From Planctomycetota bacterium (GTDB taxonomy: Bacteria > Planctomycetota > UBA8108 > UBA1146 > JAJFFE01), in assembly GCA_020425835.1 (NCBI GenBank), contig JAGQRC010000202.1, forward strand, positions 1 to 6,755: a stretch of DNA of 6,755 nucleotides, given 5' to 3'. Both the position numbers and the translations under genes were made by a program. Of the stretch, positions 1-5,960 are shown in pieces; within the stretch, counting starts at the first letter, position 1, and every line of letters starts with the position of its first letter. The notes under the pieces were generated by a model, which was not told where the DNA came from, did not search any database, and saw only the letters and a list, made by a program, of their open reading frames with translations.

Positions 1-1198
1 AGTCGAGTGCGGGAATCCACCCCTTCCAAGCGGCGAGTCCGACCGCGACGAGGAGCGTGAGCGCGACCGCCACTCCGAGTCCACGGCGCCGGCTCCGCTC
101 CCCGGTGGGCGACTCCGTCTTCGTCGCATCACCGTGCGGGGCGCGACAACCCTCGAGGGCCTCGAGGAGCGCCCGCGCATCCGGATAACGCTTCTCCGGA
201 TCCGACTCGAGGCATCGGGTGATCACCGCTTCGCACGCCGCCGTCACGTCGGCGCGGGCGTCGCGGATCGGCGTGTACCGGTTCTCGAGCGTGGCGAGGA
301 TGCGGTTGACCGCGCTGTTCCCGCCGAACGGCGGAACCCCGGCCAAGAGCGCGTACAGGGTCGCGCCCATGCCGAACACGTCGGCGGGCTTGCGGGCGCT
401 GCGAACATCGCGCGACTGCTCGGGCGCCATGAACCCCGGGGTGCCGAGGGTCGCCTCGGTCGCGGTGACGGTGTCTCCGCCCGCCTCGAATCGCGCGAGC
501 CCGAGGTCGGCGAGCTTCGCGCGATCGAGGTCGGGCGCCTCGCGCCGGGCATCGATCGGGATCAGGATGTTCGCCGGTTTGATGTCGCGATGGATGATCC
601 CGCGATCGTGGGCGGCGACCAGGCCGTGCGTCGCCGCGATGCAGAGGTCGAGCGCCTCTCCCTCGGTGATCTTCTCGCCCGACTTGAGGCGATCGGTCAC
701 CCATTGGGCCGCATCGATCCCGCGGACGTACTCCATCACGATGTAGTAGACGCCGCAGCCCTCATCGAGATCGACATCGAGGGTCCGAACGAGATGCTCG
801 GACTGGATCTGGCCGGCGAGCCGCGCTTCGCGAACGAACCGGTTCACGAAGTCCTCGCCGCGCTCCTGCAGTGCACCCGAGAGCACCTTGACCGCGAGCT
901 CCGTCTGCAGCCGCGGGTTCATCGCGTAGTAGACGGTGCCCATGCCGCCCCGTCCGAGTCGTTCGAGGAGCACGACGCGACCGAGCTGCGGGCGGTCCTG
1001 ACCGGCGAACGCGGTCTTCGTGCAACCGCGCAACGCGGGCTCATCGAACAGATGCCCCGACGGGAGATCTTCGGGCTGGGGGAACAGAGTCGGCAAGGTC
1101 GTCAACGACGCGCTCCGAGAAGGAGTCCAAGGGCAGACCGGGTTGGAGGGGATCAATAGACCAGATCCCGCCTGGAAATCGACCACCATTCTCGCCAT
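1..1198 (-). CDS. Transmembrane Hanks-type Ser/Thr protein kinase (C-terminus cut by window edge)
   Basis: The minus strand reads as an open frame of 399 codons running off the left edge. With ATG at 1198 as residue 1, all kinase hallmarks are present: glycine loop GRGGMGTVY (82-90), ATP-binding Lys104 in AVKVL, helix-C Glu124, catalytic loop HRDIKPAN (203-210, Asp205, Asn210), metal-binding DLG (231-233) in place of DFG, P+1 loop LGTPGFMAPEQ (251-261), and the helix-F segment around Asp273. After the domain comes a charged ERSRRR stretch and one hydrophobic segment (about 374-391). This predicts a cytoplasmic kinase domain and an extracytoplasmic C-terminus that is not visible. About 70 residues precede the domain and match nothing I recognise. 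The start is uncertain: 1198, 1189 (AGGA eight bases upstream) and 1252 are all in frame. The substrate is unknown. The family call is firm. Confidence 0.95.
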   Translation of the reverse strand, partial: MARMVVDFQAGSGLLIPSNPVCPWTPSRSASLTTLPTLFPQPEDLPSGHLFDEPALRGCTKTAFAGQDRPQLGRVVLLERLGRGGMGTVYYAMNPRLQTELAVKVLSGALQERGEDFVNRFVREARLAGQIQSEHLVRTLDVDLDEGCGVYYIVMEYVRGIDAAQWVTDRLKSGEKITEGEALDLCIAATHGLVAAHDRGIIHRDIKPANILIPIDARREAPDLDRAKLADLGLARFEAGGDTVTATEATLGTPGFMAPEQSRDVRSARKPADVFGMGATLYALLAGVPPFGGNSAVNRILATLENRYTPIRDARADVTAACEAVITRCLESDPEKRYPDARALLEALEGCRAPHGDATKTESPTGERSRRRGLGVAVALTLLVAVGLAAWKGWIPALD

Positions 1199-1347
1199 CC
1201 TGCCGGCCCGCCACGAATGCGAGAGGGCGCTCCGACGAGGTCGCCGGTCCATTCTCGCCGAAATCCCAGGTCCGTCGCCGACCGGGCGGGGCTTGCTCCC
1301 GCCCGAAGCCCGATCCGCTTCATTCCTCCGGCTCATCGAGGAGACCC
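1199..1347. promoter_or_regulatory. Divergent intergenic region between kinase and lipoprotein operon
   Basis: This is the only space from which the minus-strand kinase and the plus-strand lipoprotein operon can both start, so promoters for both probably lie here. It contains a GC-rich hairpin (1283-1305) and a second copy of the kinase start context (1249-1259). I could not assign a convincing -35/-10 pair on either strand. If the kinase starts at 1252, the spacer shrinks to 95 bp. Confidence 0.5.
1283..1305. repeat. Perfect 8-bp inverted repeat, GC-rich hairpin
   Basis: CGGGCGGG (1283-1290) is followed by a 7-base loop and its exact reverse complement CCCGCCCG (1298-1305). It ends 42 bases before the ATG at 1348. 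No T-run follows on either strand, so a classical intrinsic terminator is unlikely. It could be an mRNA leader hairpin of the lipoprotein operon or a protein-binding site. Confidence 0.5.
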
Positions 1348-2772
1348 ATGCGTCGAACCGCGGTCGTTATCCTTGCTCTCGCGACACTCGTGTTGTCCGG
1401 CTGTCGGACCTATCACTTCGAGCCCGTCATGGCGCTCTACCAGTCGGGTCAGATCGAGGCCGCCTACGAGGAGGCTGCCGACCCGCCGTTCTGGCGTTCG
1501 CACTACGATCACGACGCGCTGATCTGGAAGATCGAAGAGGGCAAGCTCCTGTTCGACCTCGGGCGCTACGCCGAGGCGTCGCAGAAGCTCGCCGAGGCCG
1601 AGGAGGATTTCCGTTACATCTGGGAGGAGAGCGCCAAGGTCAGCGTGACGGATGAGATCAAGTCGCTCTTCGCGGGTCTCAATCAGATGAGCTATCAGGC
1701 GAACTACGCCTTCGCGACGCACTTCTGCTCGCTGCTCGCCCTGTCCGATCTCGGAGCCGGCCGTCGCGACCAAGCCTATACGTCGATCGTCAACGCGACG
1801 AACTGGCAGAAGGAGATCGAGGTCAAGCGCGCCGAAGAGCTCGCGCGCGCCGATGAGCTCGCGAAGGAGCAGGGTCTCGATCAGAGCAACGATCTCGACT
1901 CGATCCAACAGAGCACGCCGGAGCTCAGCGGCCAATACCTGATCCAACACTTCGACGAGAGCGTCTACGCCTCCGCGAAGCACGACTACCTCAACCCGTT
2001 CGCCCTGTTCGTCGGGGGGCTGGTCAAGGCGTTGAACCAGGACGCCTCGGGCGCCGAGGTCGACTGGCGAATCGCCGAGGAGATCGTCCCCAACCCATCG
2101 CTGAAGGCGCTCCTCGAGAAGAGCCTCGATCCGCTCGGCGGCACCGTCTACCTGATCTACGAGCGCGGCCTCGCGCCCGCTCGCGTCGAGGTCGCGGTAC
2201 CGTTCCCGACACCGTACTGGGGCGTCAATCGGATCGCCTGGCCGCGACTCGAGTTCGCGCCGGACTACATGCGCCAGATCGTCTGTCACGACTCGGCGGG
2301 CAACACCGTCGGGTCGACCGGACCGCTCGCGAGCTTCGATCGCATCGTCGCCACGCAGTTCAAGCACGAGCTCCCGGCGCTCCTGATCCGAACGTTCATC
2401 TCCGCCGGCGCGCGCGAGGCCGTCGACCAGGGGGTTCGCGCCGGTGTGAAGGATGACCGGCTGCGCCTCATCCTGCGGATCCTCGTCAACATCTGGAAGA
2501 TCGCCGCCTCGTCGACCGAGATCCGGACCTTTCGCTGCGTCGGGTCCGAGTATCAGCTCGCCGCTTTTCCGCGTCCTGCGGACGGGACCCTGAGCCTCAC
2601 TTGGGTCGGTGCGCAGGGTGGGACCGTGCACACCGACACGATCCCGATCCCCGAGGCACCGGCGACGGTGCTCTACGCGCGCAGCATCCAGAACCACACG
2701 TTCCTGCTCCACACGCTGTGGGGCGCCGATCCGTCGGCACAGACCCCCGTGCCCGCACCCGAGATTCCCTGA
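1348..2772 (+). CDS. COG3014-family lipoprotein with TPR-like N-terminal half
   Basis: This 474-residue protein opens with a lipoprotein signal: basic MRR, a hydrophobic core, and lipobox LSGC with Cys19. Residue +2 is Arg, which gives no inner-membrane retention signal, so outer-membrane anchoring is expected. Residues about 27-95 and 212-250 are amphipathic helix pairs resembling TPRs (for example the segment around GKLLFDLGRYAEA). Residues 265-330 look beta-rich (GTVYLIYERG), followed by a conserved-looking FDRIVATQFKHELPALLIR block (330-348) and EIRTFRCVGSEYQLA (391-405), where this family usually has a D-R-W-type motif. The pattern fits COG3014, an uncharacterised family found next to ycfL and lpoB. 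Start 1348 is set by GAGGAG at 1338-1343. The stop is 14 bp before the next gene, so the two are probably co-transcribed. The role is unproven; the TPR-like part suggests a scaffold. Confidence 0.8.
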   Translation: MRRTAVVILALATLVLSGCRTYHFEPVMALYQSGQIEAAYEEAADPPFWRSHYDHDALIWKIEEGKLLFDLGRYAEASQKLAEAEEDFRYIWEESAKVSVTDEIKSLFAGLNQMSYQANYAFATHFCSLLALSDLGAGRRDQAYTSIVNATNWQKEIEVKRAEELARADELAKEQGLDQSNDLDSIQQSTPELSGQYLIQHFDESVYASAKHDYLNPFALFVGGLVKALNQDASGAEVDWRIAEEIVPNPSLKALLEKSLDPLGGTVYLIYERGLAPARVEVAVPFPTPYWGVNRIAWPRLEFAPDYMRQIVCHDSAGNTVGSTGPLASFDRIVATQFKHELPALLIRTFISAGAREAVDQGVRAGVKDDRLRLILRILVNIWKIAASSTEIRTFRCVGSEYQLAAFPRPADGTLSLTWVGAQGGTVHTDTIPIPEAPATVLYARSIQNHTFLLHTLWGADPSAQTPVPAPEIP

Positions 2773-2786
2773 ACCGGGAGAGACCC

Positions 2787-3206
2787 ATGAAACGGACCCT
2801 ACTCATCCTGACCCTGCCCCTCATGTCGATCGTCGCCGGTTGCGCCAACCACGCCGTCGTGGAGGCCGAGCCCGAGCCGCGCCCGTCGAACCCGCTGACC
2901 GACAAGGTGTTGGTGTTCGAGAACAACTCCGAGCTCGAGGACCACGTCTACCTGGAGCGCGTGGTCATCGATCCGTCGGCCACGCCGCTGGTGGTGCAGT
3001 TCGATCTGGTCAACAAGGACAGCGACCCGTTCGACTTCATGTACAAAGTGCGCTGGTTCGACAAGAATGCGATCCAGGTGTCGGACCCCAACGAGGTCTG
3101 GCGGCGAGGCATGATCGGCGGGAAGGAGCGTCTGAGCCTGAAGGAGACGGCGCCCAATCCGCGCACCGTCGAGTACCGCCTCGTCCTGAAGGAATGGGAG
3201 CGCTGA
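2787..3206 (+). CDS. YcfL-family (DUF1425) lipoprotein
   Basis: The product has 139 residues with lipobox VAGC (Cys19) and Ala at +2, predicting an outer-membrane lipoprotein. After a short acidic, Pro-rich linker (about 24-37), the rest looks like one beta-sandwich domain. Recognisable family features are VVQFDLVNKDS (69-79), the aromatic strand YKVRWFDKNAIQV (86-98), and TAPNPRTVEYRL (121-132), in which the APNP turn is typical of YcfL/DUF1425. The start is fixed by GGAG at 2777-2780, six bases from ATG; upstream in-frame starts lie inside the preceding gene. YcfL sits beside LpoB in E. coli, and the same neighbour is seen here. No biochemical activity is established for the family. Confidence 0.82.
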   Translation: MKRTLLILTLPLMSIVAGCANHAVVEAEPEPRPSNPLTDKVLVFENNSELEDHVYLERVVIDPSATPLVVQFDLVNKDSDPFDFMYKVRWFDKNAIQVSDPNEVWRRGMIGGKERLSLKETAPNPRTVEYRLVLKEWER

Positions 3207-3261
3207 GACGCTCGCCGGAACCCACGAGCCCCGCGAGGGCATGATCGACAACACGCGTACT

Positions 3262-3268
3262 GAAAGGA
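3262..3268 (+). promoter_or_regulatory. Ribosome binding site deciding start at 3277
   Basis: GAAAGGA lies eight bases before ATG 3277. The earlier in-frame ATG at 3241 would add a polar 12-residue extension before the signal peptide and has no comparable site, so 3277 is preferred. Confidence 0.7.
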
Positions 3269-3276
3269 CCTCAGCG

Positions 3277-3882
3277 ATGAGAATCGCGCTCTCTGCCCTG
3301 CTGTGCTTCGTGATGGCCGGGCTCTCCGGTTGCGGCAGCACCGGCCCGCGGCGCATCGATGCCAGTGGCGACGAGGCCGTCGTCAGCATGGGGCTGGACT
3401 ACGGAGACATCGTCGAGGTCGCTGGCGATCTCGCGAAGAAGCTGGTGACCGATAGTTTCCTGAACTACCCGCCGTATCAGGGCAACTACCCGATCAAGAT
3501 GGTGCTCTCCAACACCGAGAACAAGACGAACCTCCGGGACCTGAACACCGACATGATCACCCAGCGGGTCCGCTCGACCGCGCTGAACTCCGGGAAGGTG
3601 CGCTTCGTCGCGAGCTTCGGGTCCGGCCCGACCGACGACATCGTGAAGGGCGCGCAGGACGTGAAAGACGATTCTCGGTTCAATCAGGACCAGGTGCCGA
3701 AGGAGGGCTCCCTGACCTTCCCGCAGATGTCCCTCGTCACCCAGATCCAGTACGTCCGGTCGACGGACGGGAAGAACCGTCAGAACACGTACCAGGTCGC
3801 CATGTTCGTGACCGACATCCAGTCGGGCGAGATCATGTGGGAGGAGTTCTCGGGACCGATCGCGAAGCTCTCCTCGCGTTGA
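3277..3882 (+). CDS. LpoB-like lipoprotein (putative penicillin-binding protein activator)
   Basis: This 201-residue protein has a signal peptide with lipobox LSGC (Cys19) and Gly at +2, predicting an outer-membrane lipoprotein facing the periplasm. The LpoB pattern is visible. DYGDIVEVAGDLAKKL (41-56) corresponds to the family's first helix, and IKMVLSNTENKT (73-84) to the central strand with its N-T motif. TQRVRSTALNSGKVRFV (95-111) and YQVAMFVTDIQSGEIMWEE (172-190) complete the mixed fold. In E. coli, LpoB reaches through the peptidoglycan to stimulate PBP1b. Here the linker between Cys19 and the folded domain is only about 20 residues, far shorter than the long disordered arm of E. coli LpoB, so the same reach is doubtful. 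It is 70 bp downstream of the YcfL-type gene and probably in the same operon. The family call is good; the partner enzyme is unknown. Confidence 0.82.
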   Translation: MRIALSALLCFVMAGLSGCGSTGPRRIDASGDEAVVSMGLDYGDIVEVAGDLAKKLVTDSFLNYPPYQGNYPIKMVLSNTENKTNLRDLNTDMITQRVRSTALNSGKVRFVASFGSGPTDDIVKGAQDVKDDSRFNQDQVPKEGSLTFPQMSLVTQIQYVRSTDGKNRQNTYQVAMFVTDIQSGEIMWEEFSGPIAKLSSR

Positions 3883-3908
3883 CCGATCTCCAACGAGCGT
3901 AACGAGTT

Positions 3909-3945
3909 GACGGGGCGGGGCTCGAACGACGGGCGCCGCCCCGTC
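3909..3945. terminator. GC-rich 10-bp inverted repeat, possible terminator
   Basis: GACGGGGCGG (3909-3918) and its exact reverse complement CCGCCCCGTC (3936-3945) flank a 17-base loop, starting 27 bases after the LpoB-like stop codon. The position fits an operon end, but no T-run follows, so an ordinary intrinsic terminator is not proven. An operator or a leader structure for the next gene is an alternative. Confidence 0.4.
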
Positions 3946-4021
3946 CGCATTGCCGACGAATCTCCTGGAGCGGAGGTCTGACCCGGTTCGCCCGAGCCTC
4001 GCTCCGGTCCGATCGCCCTGG

Positions 4022-4038
4022 CCGTCGCTCCTCGACGG
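4022..4038. repeat. Short inverted repeat CCGTCG-N5-CGACGG
   Basis: A perfect 6-bp stem with a 5-base loop lies 69 bases before the ATG at 4108 and eight bases before the GACGTC pair. It could be part of the 5' leader of the FlgT-like gene. This is weak evidence on its own in a GC-rich sequence. Confidence 0.3.
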
Positions 4039-4045
4039 ACTGCTG

Positions 4046-4061
4046 GACGTCACACGACGTC
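4046..4061. promoter_or_regulatory. GACGTC-N4-GACGTC element, possible operator
   Basis: Two copies of the self-complementary hexamer GACGTC are separated by ACAC. The 16-bp site is thus both a direct and an inverted repeat. It lies 46 bases before the ATG at 4108, where a dimeric regulator could sit. No regulator is identified and no promoter could be fitted around it. Confidence 0.35.
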
Positions 4062-4107
4062 AGAACGAGGATGGCGACGCCGTCTCACTTCCCCAACGGA
4101 GAAGCCC

Positions 4108-5388
4108 ATGACACACAAGCTCTTCCGCTCTTCGACCCCGCTCCTCTTCGCGGTGCTGCTGTTCTCGCCGCTCCGCGCGATCGAGGAGCGCACGGTCACC
4201 GTGGAGAACGTCCCGGGCAGCACTCTGGAGCTGGCCATCATGCAGGGCCTGGTCCGTGCGCTCGAGCAGGTCCAGGGCATCGACCTCCGCTCCACGCAGG
4301 GCGCCGAGCTGCGGCGCGCCGAGGCGGAGCGCGAGATCACCGCCGGCATGGAGGACTACTTCGAGCGCATCGCGATCGAGGACGTCGCATTCGGGAACAT
4401 CAGCAAGGTCACCAACGGATTGGTCCGCAGCTACAAGATCACCCAGCAGACCCAGTACGAGAAGACGAAGGACTGGACGGTCTCGCTGGAGGTCGTGGTC
4501 CCGATCTACGACCCGGATCACCCGCGTCCCGGCACGAAGTGGACCGTCGCGGTGCTCGGCTTCACCACTCCTTCCTCGACGTTCGACCTCGGCGGCGTGC
4601 GGGTCCAAGCCTCCGAGATGAAGCGCAAGTTCCTCGATCGCTCCACCAGTCAGTTCACTCAGTCGGGTCGCTACCTGGTGCTCGATCGCAAGACGAAGTC
4701 CGCGGTCGACGCCGAGCGCGACTTCATCCGCTCCGGCGACGCGTCGAAGGATGAGAAGCTCGCGCTCGGGAAGGGGCTCGGCGCCGACTATCTCGTCACC
4801 GGCAGCATCGAAGAGCTCGGTTGGACGGAGACGTCCAAGACCCTGGTCACCGGACGCACCGTCGTGCGACAGACCGCGTCCTACCATGCGTTCGTCAACG
4901 TGATCCAGGTCTCCACCGGACTGCTCAAGTTCTCGCAGCCGATCCAGCGTTCGTTCGGTAACGAGGACCTGGCCGCGCTCCCGGGCGAGCTGCAGCAGCT
5001 CCGGCGCGACGATCTCCTGCTCGAGCTCCTCGCGTTCGACCTCTCCCAGCAGGTCACCGACGCGCTCTATCCCCAGCCGCCGGTCGAACTCCTCGTGATC
5101 AAGACCGGCGACAAGGACGTCGGACTGCCGGACGGGACCTCGCGGCGCGGCGAGGTCCTGCTGACGACGGCCGATGGTGTCGCGGTGGGGGACCGTCTCG
5201 ATGTGTTCGTGCAGGGTGAGGAGCTGACGAACCCGAAGACGGGGGAGTCGCTCGGCCGCGAGGAAACGCGCGTCGCCACCGTGCAGGTCGTCTCGGTCTC
5301 CGCCAACTTCCTCACCGCCGCGGTCGTCGACGGTGAGTTCTCCGCGATCGGTCGCGGCGCGGTGTGCCGCCGCGCCGCGAAACAGTGA
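4108..5388 (+). CDS. CsgG/FlgT-like exported envelope protein
   Basis: This is a 426-residue protein. It has an N-terminal hydrophobic segment (about 11-22) ending in PLRA, which suggests signal peptidase I cleavage near 24/25. There is no lipobox, unlike true CsgG, so a soluble periplasmic protein is likelier. Three regions are seen. Residues 28-135 resemble the FlgT N-domain or LPP20-type fold (VENVPGSTLELAIMQGLVRA, 32-51). Residues 145-320 resemble the CsgG/TolB-N fold, with WTVAVLGF (145-152), YLVLDRKTKSA (189-199) and LGADYLVTGSIEEL (224-237). Residues about 335-422 resemble the FlgT C-domain (GVAVGDRLDVFVQG, then TNPKTGESLG and VATVQVVSVSANF). FlgT is a Vibrio flagellar basal-body ring protein; no flagellar gene is seen here. 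GGAG at 4098-4101, six bases from ATG, supports the start. It probably heads the second operon. The fold assignment is from motif memory. Confidence 0.72.
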   Translation: MTHKLFRSSTPLLFAVLLFSPLRAIEERTVTVENVPGSTLELAIMQGLVRALEQVQGIDLRSTQGAELRRAEAEREITAGMEDYFERIAIEDVAFGNISKVTNGLVRSYKITQQTQYEKTKDWTVSLEVVVPIYDPDHPRPGTKWTVAVLGFTTPSSTFDLGGVRVQASEMKRKFLDRSTSQFTQSGRYLVLDRKTKSAVDAERDFIRSGDASKDEKLALGKGLGADYLVTGSIEELGWTETSKTLVTGRTVVRQTASYHAFVNVIQVSTGLLKFSQPIQRSFGNEDLAALPGELQQLRRDDLLLELLAFDLSQQVTDALYPQPPVELLVIKTGDKDVGLPDGTSRRGEVLLTTADGVAVGDRLDVFVQGEELTNPKTGESLGREETRVATVQVVSVSANFLTAAVVDGEFSAIGRGAVCRRAAKQ

Positions 5389-5400
5389 ATCCCGTTCGGG

Positions 5401-5406
5401 AAGGAG
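5401..5406 (+). promoter_or_regulatory. Strong ribosome binding site deciding start at 5415
   Basis: AAGGAG lies eight bases before ATG 5415. An in-frame ATG at 5364 exists but lies inside the preceding gene and would put 17 polar residues before the lipoprotein signal, so 5415 is chosen. Confidence 0.8.
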
Positions 5407-5414
5407 ATCCAGTC

Positions 5415-5951
5415 ATGAAAACCCCGATCATCGCCTCGATGCTCGCCCTCTTCGTCGCGGGGTGCTCCGGACCTTCGTACCGCAAGATCGAGGGGAGTGA
5501 TCTCCAGCATCGGGTGGCGCGCCAGCGGGAGTCGATCCCCTTCGTGCCGCCGCCCCGCGTCTCGTCCACTCGATCGACGGTAACGCCGCCGATCTACTTC
5601 GCGCCGCCGCTGACCGGGGAGGTCATCGAGCCGGACACCCTGATCACCCGGCGCGACATGTCCGCGCGGTTCGATCCGCCGGTCATCGAGCCGGAGATCG
5701 TCGAGCCGCGATTCGTCCGACATCCGCGCTCGCATCGCGTCTGGTACCCGCCCGTCCCCGTCGTCTACCCGCCGTACTACCGCGGTCGATACGCTCCGCA
5801 CTATCGACACTACCGTCACGGCTACCCGCTGCCGCACACCGTGGTGTTCGGCACGCTCGGCGGGATCATCGGTCACCAGTCGGGTCATCGCGACGAGGGC
5901 ATCCTGATCGGTGCGGGGATCGGCCTGCTCCACGACATCTTCCAGCCGTAG
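5415..5951 (+). CDS. Pro/Tyr/His/Arg-rich lipoprotein with glycine-zipper C-terminus
   Basis: This 178-residue protein has lipobox VAGC (Cys17) with Ser at +2, predicting an outer-membrane lipoprotein. The middle is low in complexity. A Pro-rich part (41-100) contains two VIEP units. A strongly aromatic and basic part (about 107-140) follows, with clusters such as YPPVPVVYPPYYRGRY and HYRHYRHGYP. The tail (about 142-172) alternates Gly with small hydrophobic residues (GTLGGIIG, GILIGAGIGLL), broken by a polar QSGHRDE turn. This is the two-helix glycine-zipper pattern known from the 17-kDa antigen/SlyB type of outer-membrane lipoproteins. I do not recognise a named family for the full protein. 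It lies 26 bp after the FlgT-like gene and 9 bp before the sigma factor gene, so it is probably co-transcribed with both. A structural envelope role is inferred. Confidence 0.75.
   Translation: MKTPIIASMLALFVAGCSGPSYRKIEGSDLQHRVARQRESIPFVPPPRVSSTRSTVTPPIYFAPPLTGEVIEPDTLITRRDMSARFDPPVIEPEIVEPRFVRHPRSHRVWYPPVPVVYPPYYRGRYAPHYRHYRHGYPLPHTVVFGTLGGIIGHQSGHRDEGILIGAGIGLLHDIFQP
5621..5695 (+). repeat. Pair of 15-bp direct repeats inside the lipoprotein gene
   Basis: GGTCATCGAGCCGGA occurs at 5621-5635 and again at 5681-5695. They are exactly 60 bp apart, so both copies are in the same frame and encode the VIEP units of the Pro-rich region. Confidence 0.6.
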
Positions 5952-5960
5952 GGACCCCGC

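Noticed and set aside
129..704. Minus-strand open frame of 191 codons, with another at 244-552
   Set aside because: Both are out of frame with the clear kinase motifs on the same strand and consist mainly of Arg, Pro and Gly, as expected for shadow frames in GC-rich DNA.
134..1159. Plus-strand open frame of 341 codons opposite the kinase
   Set aside because: The kinase frame on the other strand carries every catalytic motif; this frame has no recognisable domain and is Arg/Glu/Ala-rich.
1293..1324. TTGCTC with TTCATT as a promoter for the lipoprotein operon
   Set aside because: The spacing is 20 bases and both boxes are poor, and the first overlaps the hairpin loop. The support is too weak.
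1333..2712. Minus-strand open frame of 459 codons
   Set aside because: It lies antisense to the COG3014-type lipoprotein gene, which has a signal peptide, a ribosome binding site and family features. The antisense product is Arg/Asp/Leu-rich with no domain.
3210..3229. Five-bp inverted repeat GCTCG-N10-CGAGC between the YcfL-type and LpoB-like genes
   Set aside because: It is too short and too likely by chance in GC-rich DNA to call a terminator.
3892..3906. AACGAG-CGT-AACGAG direct repeat after the LpoB-like gene
   Set aside because: Two 6-bp copies are within chance expectation and no third copy is present.
3883..4107. Possible -35/-10 promoter pairs, such as TTGACG at 3907
   Set aside because: No matching -10 sequence was found at 16-18 bases spacing, so no promoter is called.
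4071..4754. Plus-strand frame of 227 codons starting just before the FlgT-like gene
   Set aside because: AGG precedes its ATG closely, but it overlaps the FlgT-like gene in another frame. Its product is Arg/Gly/His-rich with no signal peptide or domain.
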